DNA of 64,000 nt from Neckera pumila (Eukaryota; Streptophyta; Bryopsida; Hypnales; Neckeraceae). The first letter of the stretch is position 1. Every line of letters starts with the position of its first letter. Below, piece after piece: positions 25,573-37,031 of the stretch. The stretch spans positions 1,307,001-1,371,000 of the forward strand of contig OZ018418.1 of assembly GCA_963969595.1 (NCBI GenBank), written 5' to 3'. The translations under genes and the position numbers were made by a program. The notes beneath the pieces were generated by a model. That model searched no databases. It saw only the letters and a program-made list of their open reading frames with translations, and was not told where the DNA came from.

Positions 25573-26400
25573 CTACATCCTTTTGGACTCAATGACTAAA
25601 TTCATCCCAAGCAAAACAAAACTTGAACCCATGTTCTTGGCGGACGTTCTCATTCCTTCTAAAATGATATTAGCTCTAAATGAGGACGTTGTGTAGGGCG
25701 GTACAACAATCCAATTTCTATCTACATATTCCCTTAAGCGGCCCGTTTGGCAGTCTTTGTGGAGTCGCCTCAACCATGGCATTAGCATTCCCAATAGGAC
25801 TTAGTCCTCACTTTGGTGATGTTTCCAGCTCTCAAGGAATAGTGCGTTCCCATTCTCATTGAGGATACTCTTGAGCGGAGAGTCGTCAATGAGAATAGTA
25901 TTGTCATTGCTAAACAATGTATGGTCATCCAAGTCTAGGAACAAGTGGTCTCCCAGCACTTTCACCAAGAGAGGCTTGCGTTGGTCTCCAATATGACTAA
26001 GAAATCTCCCCTAAGAGGTTTCCACCATCTTGCACTTGTCATGTCCTAGGATTTTGAAGGATGTATGCAGTTACAAAACAGAAAATTTGTGACGGGCTCC
26101 ACCGTTTTTTTCATCAAGGAACTCCAAACTACGACGTGATTAGCGACTTTGCAAACCTCTTCTAGAAATATCCACACGCAAGGACAAATGTAGACATCCT
26201 TGGACCCAATGAAGGTGGGGTACTTATTGCTGAATACATTATCTTGGACCTCGTATTTCAAATCACCTTTATAGGACAACTTAGCCGTGCACTTACAAAG
26301 CACTCCATTCAAGTCGAACACGATGGTCAACCATTTCTGCCGCGGTTGTGCAACAGCTATTGATGACACATTCCGCGGCACACTCTCTTTGCGACCTCCC
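25573..26400 (-). pseudogene. FCP1/SCP-like HAD phosphatase domain, decayed
   Basis: Reading right to left, 26381-26046 contains VFDLNGVLC, the plant variant of the HAD motif I (DxDGT in the classic form), and VVVWSSLMKK, the motif II region. After a frame change, about 26035-25573 continues with NTILIDDSP, the HAD motif III Asp pair, then ESWKHH and a Leu/Arg-rich tail ending at 25573, with stops at TAG and TAA that fit single changes. FCP1-like enzymes dephosphorylate proteins such as the RNA polymerase II tail. Motif I here is DLNG rather than DxDG, as in a known plant subfamily. A possible acceptor (TAG) sits just upstream of the domain. The frame change near 26040 spans about 30 nt bounded by GT and AG and may be a relic intron or an indel. 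Confidence 0.7.
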
Positions 26401-26522
26401 TGTACTACCTAATCCATGCATAACACAAGAGAGTTGTTGTTACCTATTCAAATGTAGAGTCATGAGATCCATAAACGGCGACAAGCATTGGAACCCACTA
26501 AGTGATTGCTGAAACCCTTCCA

Positions 26523-28282
26523 TTAATTCCGAACCAGAATCTTGGAACAGCATCCCAAATCCTCCACTGCAACATCAAGATTGCTACAACTGACAACATT
26601 TTCCATCATCCCAAATTCATCAATCTTGAGGTCCAATCCCCGCCCGTCTCCCACCTCTTCCCTTGCACCCTCTGTATGCTCTACGTTCCCCTCCTGTGAG
26701 GGAGTGGACTCCAAGTTCAAGTCTAGAGTTCCAAGGAGACAAGGCCAAATATAGCCTGCTAGGTACACAAAATTGTCGTGTAGGAAGTCATTGAGGTCTA
26801 TCTTGGTCCTGTGCTTGGCCATCATTTCACGCATCGCCTCCAAAGAGTGCTCGTCTGCAATAGCATAGCAGAAGAGGCCATACATTTGCAAGACAAAGCC
26901 GTTCACAGAATTTAGGTTTGTTTGCAAATCAACTAAATTTATCTTCAAGGCAAAGATAAAATCTGACAATTGCCTACAAATCATGCAATGGTGTTGAAAG
27001 TAGTGGAAGTGGAAGAAGGAATTATCCTCAACTCAAAGATAAAAAAATGAGAACTTGGATGAACATATACCTTTGCAGTTGTTATGAACTTTGTGCCGCA
27101 GTACACAGCAATGACGTTTTCACCCCAGACAGCTAAACTTTGCAAAATATCCAAGTAGAATTCCATTTTGAGGTTGCTTTTGTGAAGCCTATACTTGGCC
27201 TCGTTATTGTTGGCGTAAAACATGTAATAAGGATTTGTCAAGAGTGCATACTCCTTCATTGAGTCCATGGCTTCTGCTACCCCATCTTGGTTCTTCTTAA
27301 GTAGGAAGAGAAGTGTCACAGGAAGAGGGTTTGCTTGGGTGCTGAGGTTGTCCAGCTGCTCAAGTTTCATTGGATGGTATGTGGACATTCTCAAATTATA
27401 GCTCTTCATATTCTTCTCTGCAAACAAAGTGGCCTCCTATATGTCATCGTCATTCTCTGCAATCCAGAGCCATATGTTCAAAGCATAAATACTAGGCCTC
27501 ATCTGCGGTTTTAGGAATATCAGGAGCTTCAGCATTGGAAGAGCATTGCCAAACTTGATTTTTGGCATCGGAAGCAGGCGGAAGTCAATGACAACCAGGG
27601 GAAGATTTCTCTTTAGGTACTCCCAATGGTGGGTTGTACAATGCGCCATGGGATAGCATTCATGTCCGCTGATGTACACTTGCCCCTTTGTCTGCTCAAT
27701 TCTGCTCTTCATCCTCAAAAACTTCTTTAGCATGGGAAGTAGAGCTGGATATGGCTTTTTCTTGTATCTCATTGCCCTCTTGTTCTTCTCCTTGTTAGTC
27801 AGGCACTTCTGGAAGAAGCTGTTTGGCGTGGCGGATAGGAGAAAATCCTAGGTTGCCGTTGTAAATAGATGATTGCATTTCCATTTCCGCCAAATGGCAT
27901 TGACCACATCCCCCTCCTTCTCTTTGAACTTCAATGAAGAATCAATAGACATGAATTCCTCAATGATTACCTTCTTGCACTTCCTACGCTCCACCCATTC
28001 ATTTGAGGCCATATTGTCTTTGACAAGAAACCAAGTTTTCCCGACTGACACCTTTGGGTAGAGTTTAGTCCACCCGGGTGTCAACCCTAGCAGATGATGG
28101 ACATATTCCTTCATATATTTGTCAATAAAATGTTCCACGTGCTTGAAGAGTTTCCTTTTCAAACCCTTTGGGGAGAATGCCTTTACGGCCTTGTATGGCT
28201 CTAGCATGCAGGGATCAATGAGCGACCCCTCCATGTGACTTTTGATGAACTCCTCCCACAAGTTGTGGACTTCGTCAAGCAA
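26523..28282 (-). pseudogene. Middle part of the FCP1-domain gene relic, unknown
   Basis: Four adjacent minus-strand open pieces (28282-27848, 27772-27437, 27427-26981, 26984-26523) have good protein composition and no large gaps. The first contains TPGWTKLYPKVSVGKTWFLV. The third has YYMFYANNNEAKYRLHK. The last carries an acidic tail before the phosphatase piece. No known domain recognised. They probably are exons or frame-broken blocks of the gene that ends in the FCP1-like domain at 25573-26400, since strand, spacing and order fit. Whether the breaks are introns or mutations cannot be settled without transcripts. Confidence 0.5.
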
Positions 28283-28286
28283 TGTG

Positions 28287-28332
28287 AACCCTAAACCCTA
28301 AATCCTAAACCCTAAACCCTAAAACCCTAAAT
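28287..28332. repeat. Short interstitial telomere-like CCCTAAA tract
   Basis: About six units of CCCTAAA or one-base variants (CCTAAAT, CCCTAAAA) in a row, matching the Arabidopsis-type plant telomere unit. It lies directly upstream (minus-strand sense) of the gene piece starting at 28282. The tract is too short to be a chromosome end. Confidence 0.8.
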
Positions 28333-28339
28333 CTGGTTT

Positions 28340-29108
28340 CTCCAAGTTGGCCGACTGTTGATGAGGTGATTGGTGGTGTTGTACCACTTGGAGATGTCTA
28401 TTAGTGCTACTAGGTTGATACTCTAGACAATAGTTGCCTCCCAAGTTTGCAACTTGATCTTGCACTTTTTGCAGACACCTCCATTCTGCAATTCTTGGGA
28501 GGCAACAATACAATGCTGCCAATTGATGATAAAGAAGTTCAAGTTCTTTATATCATCCCAGCACTTAGGTTGCGTTGTCAAGAGTTTCATCTTTGTGTCC
28601 ATTGGTGCCAGGCAAACCGGTTATTGCAGCTTGATATCGGGAAGCTATCTGAGGTTAGTTTTCCATTCACCAACAATTTTTGGCTTTAGCTTTTGGATGA
28701 CATACTTCTCCCTAGCCAGAACTCATTGGTTAATGTTAACCATAAATGTATTGGGCTTGAATATGAAGCAGTTCTTGCGCCTCTCCCAAAAGTCTTTTTG
28801 TTATGCCGCCACCAGTTCATACTTCTAAATTGGAGGATATTCAATCTGATGCCCTGCTTAGACATTGGTGAGGGCGGAACCAAAACTCCCTACCGTTGCT
28901 GTTGGGGGTTGCGTTGTAGGTTTTGGGTGGCCTCAACAGCAATAGGTATTGTGTTCTTTCTCTTCTCTACCAGGGTGTGCACTGACTTGCTTCCGCTTCC
29001 TCTACTTGTGCCTTGACTTCCCGTACTCCCACCTTGGCTTCTTGACTGACCATGCTCAGCGGATGCTAGCAATGGTTCCTTTTCCGGCTCTAATCTCCTT
29101 TGACTGGC
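28340..29108 (-). pseudogene. N-terminal part of the FCP1-domain gene relic
   Basis: A methionine at 29108 begins MASQRRLEPEKEPLL, followed by a Ser/Gly/Gln-rich disordered stretch to about 28890. 28883-28700 continues with WWRHNKKTFGRGARTAS and TLTNEFWLG. Around 28690 the frame changes and reads on to about 28340 with few stops, including a CKKCKIKLQ segment. It is collinear with the pieces downstream to 25573, so I treat it as the start of the same gene. No targeting signal is evident. The frame change could mark a small indel. Confidence 0.45.
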
Positions 29109-29229
29109 CATGTCTAGTAGCAAGAACTGCTTGCATCATATGCTTGAGAAGGTGCTATAGAATCAAAATAATCCTCCTTGACATGGCCTGCGAGCCTTTG
29201 CGAGCCCATGAACCAAAAATTCGGGTGAA

Positions 29230-29673
29230 TTAATTTGCTATGTCACTCAAGCCTGCCGATTGGAGATTGCAAATGAGTGCGTTGAAGTGAAAAACTCCAG
29301 AATTGTCATCCTCGTGACAGATTACTGAATGACTATGTCTAATAGGGTCACCATTGTCTTTATGTGCAAGGAGGGTTACGACCAAATATTTTTTCTAGTG
29401 GTTTTTGAGAAACTGGACACCCTTGTTGAGATTCCAATTTGGGTACCTAGGTGAATCCTTCACCTTGTACCGCAGAAAAACATATTTCTTGAATTGGTTT
29501 AGGTGGAAAGTCCATGATTTGACTACGCTCTTGAATTGCCAGAGCTTGCTGTAGAGGTCTTCATCCTTGCTAATGAACGGTTCTTCTTGTATCCATTTAC
29601 TGAAAGACTCAAGGAATGGCTCCATGGCAAAGTAGTTGTAGTCCTCTATTTGAACCATTTTGCAATGATCCAC
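29230..29673 (-). pseudogene. Unknown protein C-terminal fragment with one stop
   Basis: Minus-strand frame from 29673 through a TAG at 29395 to a TAA at 29230, about 147 codons. It contains aromatic-rich segments (YNYFAMEPFLESFSKW, DSPRYPNWNLNKGVQFL) and, after the stop, a His/Asn-rich segment (HSHSVICHEDD). Composition is clearly protein-like. No family recognised. It lies upstream of the FCP1-domain relic on the same strand and may be the end of a preceding related unit. Confidence 0.45.
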
Positions 29674-29704
29674 ACATGCAAGAACATAGTGTAAATCTTA
29701 GTTT

Positions 29705-30005
29705 ACAACTTATTATCCTCAAGTCAAAGATAACTATGGACTCCTGGCAATCTCATCTTTATAGTATTTCTCTAGAACTTAATGCTATTATCCTCGAGAC
29801 AAAGATAATTGTGGACGCTACGGGAGGTCATCTTTACAATATTTCTATAGCCTTTGATGTTGTTGTCCTCAAACTAAAGATAACTATGCCCCTTGGGGAG
29901 GTTATCTTTATATTATTTCTATAGACCTTGGTGTTATCCTTGAGCCAAAGATAAGTACAAACTCTGTGGGATGTCATCTTCATAGTATATCTCTAGACCT
30001 TGTTG
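29705..30005. repeat. Four degenerate 70-79-bp tandem units
   Basis: Units start at about 29711, 29790, 29865 and 29934, each with a T(A/G)TCCT..A..AAAGATAA core, then a GTCATCTTTATAGTATTTCTCTAGA-like second half (shown here in part only). Spacing is 69-79 bp. The second half of each unit carries the reverse complement of part of its core (TATCTTT against AAAGATA), so each unit can fold. Confidence 0.65.
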
Positions 30006-30249
30006 TTAAGGCGGTTTGCTTATATTTCCTGTGATCCTTTTGTGATGTTTTTTCTTCATCTGTATTTACTATTTAGTGATTTATCTTTGTCTTGAGGATA
30101 ATGTCGTCACTGCTTTGAATAGAGGTTTTCTGGTAAAAAAACTTTTTTTGTTGGGGGTTTTCCTTCTATTTTCTGCAGGATATGGTGGATACTTTTTGTA
30201 TAATCTTTCTGTGCGCATGCCTGTGTAATTAGTTTCTTAGCCATGTCAT

Positions 30250-30415
30250 TCTGAATTATCCTCGAATTGAGGATAATTATCTTTGACGCGAGGATAAATA
30301 GTCTTGACCCGAAGCTAATTATCTTTGGGTCCAGTATAATTATCCTCGGAACGGGGTTAATTATGATGGGGACAAAGATAATTATCCTTGACCCAAAGAT
30401 AATTAGCTTACAAAT
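30250..30415. repeat. Array of short palindromic GATAATTATC-type units
   Basis: About eight alternating TTATCCTCG / CGAGGATAA and AAAGATAATTATC words in 165 bp, spaced about 20 bp. Each pair is self-complementary. The words match the cores of the 70-79-bp tandem units 250 bp upstream. Confidence 0.6.
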
Positions 30416-30959
30416 TGATCTTTTAATAAAATATCTTGCACCATAAATTATAATTGAGTTAATTTCTTACTTATTAGAGATAAAATTGTTTCCCAAAAAG
30501 AATTTCTTTGTCATTAAGCATTCTCATTTATTTTTCATTTTTAGAAAATCATTGATTTAAGGAAGAATTCAAATCACTTGGGGGTTGCGGTAAGCGGCGT
30601 AGGTAGCTGGACATGTGTGAGCAAATAATAAGGTTTTCAAAAAATATTTTAGTTAAAAATTATAATCTCATTTAGTATACTATAGTGTTCATAAAATAAT
30701 ATTGGATGTCTTACAATTACTGTAGAGTATTGGATAATAGGATCCAGTAGAAAAAAAGTTAAACCTCAGATACCTACTCTAATATTCAACTAGGGTGACA
30801 AGTACCTAGTTTAGGGTTTAGGGTGAGCTTGGCCATCTATTAGTACAATAATTGTATAATAATTTGAAGAACTTTGAAACAAATATTATAGTTGGTTGAT
30901 GAATTGCATTGTATCAAGGTGTATGTTCATTTCTTTTAGTTTCATATGAATGTGTTGTA

Positions 30960-31115
30960 GCAAGTAGGCTAATAATAAAATAGAGCTTTAAATTTCCTAA
31001 TTTGAAGCAGTGAGTAGGCCAAAAAAAAATGCAGCTTCAAATTTCCTATGTCTAAGTAGTGAGTAGGCCAAAAAAAAAGGGAACTTCAAATTTCCTAAGC
31101 CTAAATAGTGAGTAG
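30960..31115 (+). repeat. Three to four tandem units of about 49 bp
   Basis: Repeated GTGAGTAGGCCAAAAAAAAA followed by a CTTCAAATTTCCTA segment. Two well-matched units begin at about 31010 and 31059; a more diverged unit precedes them and a partial one follows at 31107. Confidence 0.7.
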
Positions 31116-31129
31116 ACTAAAATAATATA

Positions 31130-34100
31130 GTAGGTTTTTATTTGGAAAATATAGCCTATGATATATTTAAAACAATTAGGAATTGTAATTAATGTACATG
31201 CCCCTTTCTTAATGGTTCAAATTAGAAAATGATATAATGGTAGACCTTAGAATAATCAATGAAAAAAAAGTAATACCTCCATTCAAATACCCGATGTTTG
31301 CACCTACATCCTTACTTTTTCAATGGATGCACCACCTAAGTCAAATCATTAAATAGAATTGTTTCATCTTGTTAAAGAGTTATTAAATAATAGTTTCTCA
31401 TCAGTTGTTATTCAAATTAGAATGACTTATAAGTTGTTCACATCCCAAAAAAACTTTATATGTGATATAAGGTTTTAGAAAGTTTGTTTTCACTATTCTA
31501 TTTGGAACCGCTTGACAAATTACAATGAAGTTTTCAGGTGATTGCCAAAACTTCAAAATGTGTATATTAATGCAAACTAAACCAAAAAATTGATTTATAG
31601 GGATTAAATCTTATCAGAAAGAACTTACCCTGAACAAAAAAAATGTTAGTCACGTGCAATAAATGTGATGAGGTTGAAAAAAGTATATTAAAAGCCAAAA
31701 AAATATGACAATTAGCAAAAGAAAATCTCGCAAATGAAATCTATAAAATTTGTATAATTAATTTTCATTTTCCTAAACCAAAAGTTCACTTCAAACTATT
31801 ATAATTTATATGTAATGCCTCTAAAAATGAATATTAGCCTCTGCATTGTTGCCAACATAATTACAATCAATATGATTGTATTGATGGAACAACCCATATT
31901 CATTATAACACATTGACATCCAATGTGCTAATTGGGTGAACTATAGATTTACAATTATTCACTATAAATAATGTTAAGTTTTAAAATGGAGAACACATTT
32001 CAGCCAATTTTTTTCTTTTAACCAGACCTCCTGAATATTCGAAGTCTTCTAATTTACTATCAAAAATTATTACCATTTTCCATTTCACAACAAAAAAAAC
32101 AAATCTATTTGATTTAGAAGAGGCAACCCATTCTTGATCAGCGCCCCATTGTGCCTATACTAGAGGCTATTTTCTTTCCGTGAAGGAGATGAGGAGTTAT
32201 TAATAATGGCATGGTTCTCGAGGCAATTGTGGCACATTACTATTGCCTCCAAGACTCTTGATGTTGCAACCAACCCTTGGTGCAAAACGGAAGCAGCCCT
32301 TGATTGAAAATAGGAAAGTCTATATGACCAAAATGGGTTCAACAGAATTTTCAACTAAAAAAATCATTATAAATACGTTTTCAAAAACAAAGAAATGGAA
32401 AATTATAGAAAATAACCCTATGAGTTCTATTTCTTCACACATGAAATTTTAACCGCTCAAGAAACTTGCCCTACAAACATGCCTAATTCCTTAAGTGATC
32501 AAAAATGGGTTGCCTCCTCTACTACTAAAGTCAAAGCATTCAATAGGGTTTAAGTCTTTATGAAATTGACATCCAGTTATTTTCAATTTTTCAAAAGCAT
32601 GATGATAATTAACCTTCACCTGCAAATTGGTACAATCATACTTATTCTAAACGGAAAAGTAACCTACTTGTATCAATCAAATTTCAATACTTCTATAGTA
32701 CCTATGAGGTCAGGTGATTGTAAGTAATGTAGTAAAGTTTGTTGTTCATGATTTATAAAAAAAAAATTAGATGTTTTTGATGAGGTCAAAATAAAATATA
32801 TTAAAACAAATTATAAAGAAAAAGAATCTAATTCACGCTTAGTTCATTCTTCCTTCCTCATTTTAAAATCCATTGTACATATTATTTTAAATAACTACAA
32901 TAATGCATACCAATAACTATGCATTTTATAGATGTTGTATGCAACAATGTCAAAGATTTGTTAATGCCTTTCGTATGAAGGAAGATAGTACTTAGCAAGG
33001 GGATTTTTGGACAGCCTCTTTTGACTTCATAATTTGGAAATTTTGCTTGACATTTTTAGGATGGATGCTACTCATTATAATCTATGTGTGAAGCTTTGTT
33101 TCTTGTCATTTCAATAAATATTGCTAAAGTTAGAATGACTTCTTCAATTACAATGTCAAACTTGGTAGCAAAGAACTACTTCTTGTAAAATAGAAGTTAT
33201 TTCTTGGGAATTTTATAGACTGATACAAACTAAAAAAACAAATCATTTCATTCCAAATCATGAAGTATAAATTGTCAAGCATTTTATTCTGCAAGAAATG
33301 AAGGCCTCAGAAACAAGTGAAGTCATCTTTTGACCTTCACTTTGAAAATTTAAAATAAAAATGAAAAAAAGAATTATATATTTACAACGATATTTTTAGC
33401 ATTGGGTTAACAATTCTCAAATTCTTCCATGAGATATTAGCATGTTAATTTTAGTATCTTTCATCCAGAAACACCACCTACTTCAAAAATTAAAAAAAAA
33501 TGAATTAATAAGTTTTGGGTTTTTTAATTTTTAACATATATTTTGAACTCATAATCCAACACGTTTAATGAAATCCACAAGGTATAAAACATATAGATTT
33601 TCCTCTAAAAATATTGAAAGACTTCATAGGACATACATGTTTTACTTCATAAATGTTGAAAGACGGAATTGAACCTTTCGGAAGGACTGCAAAAGCCAAC
33701 GTTTTGAAATTTAGGTACATTGAACTTCCAGTCGATAGAGATACTCATTGAAGAAATTTGGGACGATGTACATAAACAAGTTAACCAAAGCATTGTATAG
33801 TCAAATTTATTATAAAATGTATCTAGCCTTTTTTAGAGAATAGTTTATCCCACATTATATAAACCTTGATAAAAATTAAAAAAATAAATGAATAGTAAAA
33901 GAAATCTTAAAATGCCAAGGTATTTTTAAAATTCATATTAGCCAAAAAATTTAGGGTATTTATTTTGAATTTGTTGAACATTGTGCACAAGCCCTAAATT
34001 GTGAATTTTAATTCCTAAATCCTAAGCCATAAAACCATAAGAACCTTGATTATAAAAAATCCACCTCTAATTTATGGCTACCTTACATTTTTACCCATGT

Positions 34101-34680
34101 TGTGCAAAATTGGTGCTGCCACCTACCGCAATCACTGACCTAACATGACTTAAAAAAGACAGCATTATCAAAAAGACGCTATGCTAGGTAGAGAGAGATT
34201 TGTCAAAATCTAGCAAATGCCAAATCCAAACGTGATTTCAATGCGAACCCACTTTCCACAAGACGAGGTGTCTCCAAAAGCAATATTCCATCTATCAATA
34301 TCCACAATACAAATGATTGGTGGAATGTAAGATTCTAGTTCTTTTAATTTAAAGCTATTCCTAAACGCATGTCGCGTTGTCGCCGACCTTTAATAGAACA
34401 TGGAGATGTCAATGCCCCTTAAACTGGGGACATACTTTCTTCAATGCGTGAATTTCAAATGCCGTTACTTCCTTTCTCGCTTCTTTTCTCCTGCCAATCC
34501 AGTGTCATCTTTCTCTTGCGAGCACCACAATAGTCTTCACTTCACTTGTTCATTTTTTCTTCCTTCTTGCTTCTTGCAAAATCACTTCACGCGCGGATTC
34601 TAATGTCATGCTTTGCTACTATTGCCAGTGCTTGAGGAATTAGAGCCTTTTAGGTGACATAGGTGTGCTCAGATGTTTGT
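31130..34680. other. AT-rich non-coding region
   Basis: Very AT-rich with poly-A and poly-T runs. Short ORFs at 32160-32452 and 34400-34603 lack recognisable features. No element ends found. Confidence 0.3.
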
Positions 34681-34688
34681 AAGATAAT

Positions 34689-35102
34689 TTGGTTTCTTTT
34701 TGGTTTTCTTGTACTACATATGCTATGGTCTCATTGTCAAAATATGCCGACTCTGATCCAACAAGGGGAGTTGCGACCAATTTCATGAACTTGAACATTG
34801 CAGTGACCATTGGGAATCCAACGCTTGATAACTTTCAACTAAGGAAATATGATAAAAGGACGGACGTACTAGTCATGTATGCCCAATATATTGTTTTTCA
34901 TTCCAATCGGCCAATACGCCAATCATACGGAGTGGTCATCTCCCAAATAGTACCAATTATCTATCTATCTAGTGAAGTCTCCACTGCGGCCGGAGAAATA
35001 CATATCTCCATCTTGGCGATGGAGCATAACAGTTTCCAGTACAGCAGATTGTTGGACTTTGTAACTCAATTTCTAAATACTAGTCAGTTTCCAGGAGCCT
35101 GA
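34689..35102 (+). CDS. Hypothetical protein, about 125-137 aa
   Basis: Open frame to a TGA at 35100; a methionine at 34725 (MVSLSKYADSD) is a reasonable start, and an upstream one is at 34689. Composition is balanced and protein-like, with beta-rich segments (VAVTIG-like NIAVTIGNPTL, YGVVISQIVPIIYLSS). It has no signal peptide, no clear transmembrane helix and no family I recognise. A small gene or a single exon of a larger gene are both possible. It stands alone in AT-rich DNA. Confidence 0.35.
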   Translation: MVSFWFSCTTYAMVSLSKYADSDPTRGVATNFMNLNIAVTIGNPTLDNFQLRKYDKRTDVLVMYAQYIVFHSNRPIRQSYGVVISQIVPIIYLSSEVSTAAGEIHISILAMEHNSFQYSRLLDFVTQFLNTSQFPGA

Positions 35103-35109
35103 TTTGATA

Positions 35110-36538
35110 TAAACGCTCTCTTGGAAGCCTTAAAGTACATTTTGTTTTTTGTATTTGAGCTTAGATAATTATCTTAGGGTTTATATATAAAAAAATAAAC
35201 AAATTGGATGTTAAATATTTGTTTTCTAATAGTAAGCTTGGTGTGCCCTCTTAATAAGGGATACACCAGTACACTTACTAAGGGACGCTATCCAGGGGCG
35301 AAGGCAGGAACCCCAACGATGTTAACATGCGAGCTTGGAGCGGCAAGCTTGTGAGCGGCAAGCGTGGAGCTTGCAAGCATAGAGCTTAGACAACTTATTT
35401 TCTAAGATCTTTTCCAATACTTTTTTTGTTTAGGATTTTTCCTCAAAATTAGAGGGTAGTTTATTGTTTATAGTAAAATTTTAGGACCTATGACCGTGGG
35501 TTTAGGATTTAAGAAACTATCATACTTTGCAATCTGCCAGAATCTATGAAATGAAACCTTGATATTTCAATGCATAGTTTTAGACTAAGCTCTATTGCTC
35601 ATCCACTAAGAAGAAGAAGAACTCTGGTCATTTATGACCAACGTGAATAAAGAGTCTATTAGGGATAGTTCTACTATCTAGGCCATGAAGGCTTAGTTAG
35701 CAAGTGCTATTGTTGATGCCTCCTTTTAGAGGTAGACTCTATGATATGGACTTGTAACCAGTAACTAGTAACTCGTGAGTAGTAGCCCGTGTCTATTGAT
35801 ATATGCACTTCTTGGGCAATTAGTCACCCTATTGAGTTAGTGTATTCTTCAAGAGGTGTTTTAAAGAGGCTTATAGTGATGTATGTATTAGTCTGGGTTC
35901 GGTTCTTGACTTCCTGTTGACTTGTTTTTAAGCCGTGGGTGCTTTTCTGATATTGAGCTACAAAGCCAGGGTTCAAATATCTTTTAGTATTATTTATTAT
36001 TATATATCTATCTATATATTTATTTATTAGTATTCCTATTGACTCCATGAATTATATATGGATTTGAGTATTTATATATGTAGGCAATTTTATGGGGGAT
36101 CTGGTGGTAATGGTTGATGATGTTCGATTTTGCATTTGGTGAGAATAATATGCATAAGGTATTGTATTGCGTTTTGGTGACTTTCTTGGAATGTTTAGTT
36201 TATAAAGCTTATTTTAATTTTGAGGTTTTGATCTTCATGTAGTAATTTTTTGTACCTTGAATGTATAGCTCCTCTAGCACTTGCGGTAATTGTTAAGAGT
36301 GGTGCTACATTCCATCCTTGGCATCTAATATTGTTTAGTAGTGTATTTTACTTTGTCTCTTTGTTTGTAATGCTATCTGCTGAAAATCTATCATGGCAGT
36401 ATGTGAATTCAGTGAATTGTATAGATTAGGTTGGAGATGGGTTGGAGGTGATTTGTTGTGAGAATGATTTTTTACTAGTAGCATATCTAGTTTTTGTTTA
36501 ACTCCACAGTTACAATTAAGTATTGGATTTGCACACTA
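35110..36538. other. Non-coding; small AGCTTG/GAGCGGCAAGC repeat
   Basis: No credible gene. At about 35330-35392 the words GAGCTTG, GAGCGGCAAGC and AGCTTGCAAGC repeat imperfectly. The rest is AT-rich. Confidence 0.35.
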
Positions 36539-36856
36539 GCAGGTGTGAAAATACGTAATATCATTTTTTAGAAATCCGGATTAGCTTAGGATCAATTCCG
36601 TAAATATTTTCAAAATTTTGTAGTAGTAAAGCCGGAAACCGGAACATCTAGTAGAAACTAGGTAGTCAGAAAGTTCCGGCTCGTCAATACTTGTAGAATA
36701 GGTAAGAGACAAACTTCGGTCAGAGTCCGTAAACTGGAATGGGATCCAGATTCAGGCAACCTACGAACTAGGGGTCCGACCTACGAAAACTAGGGGTCCA
36801 TTTGCAATGGCAGTGCATTAAGTGACTGAACCAACGGATGTCGGTTGCTGGCCGGG

Positions 36857-36864
36857 TACTTAAG
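36857..36864 (+). promoter_or_regulatory. Conserved TACTTAAG box, TATA-like
   Basis: TACTTAAG preceded by TGTCGGT and GGCCGG recurs at the same place in three LTRs (also 41617 and 61831), in each case about 170-175 bp before the LTR-internal ORF. The position and A/T core suggest a TATA-like element; this is inference. Confidence 0.45.
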
Positions 36865-37031
36865 CGCATGGGTCTTTTGTTTTTTTCCCTCTTTCTTCCG
36901 CTTGAGGAGGTGTGTGCTTGCAGGTTGTGCAGCACGTTTTTAGAAGAGTGAAAGAGTGGAAGAGTGGTGAGTTAGACCGGATAGGGAGAGAAGGAAAGGA
37001 GTGTGCCAATTGCACTAGATTGTAGTTCCGA

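Noticed and set aside
26040..26070. A normal spliceosomal intron within the FCP1-like domain
   Set aside because: Only about 30 nt lie between the two in-frame parts, too short for a typical plant intron; an indel or relic is as likely.
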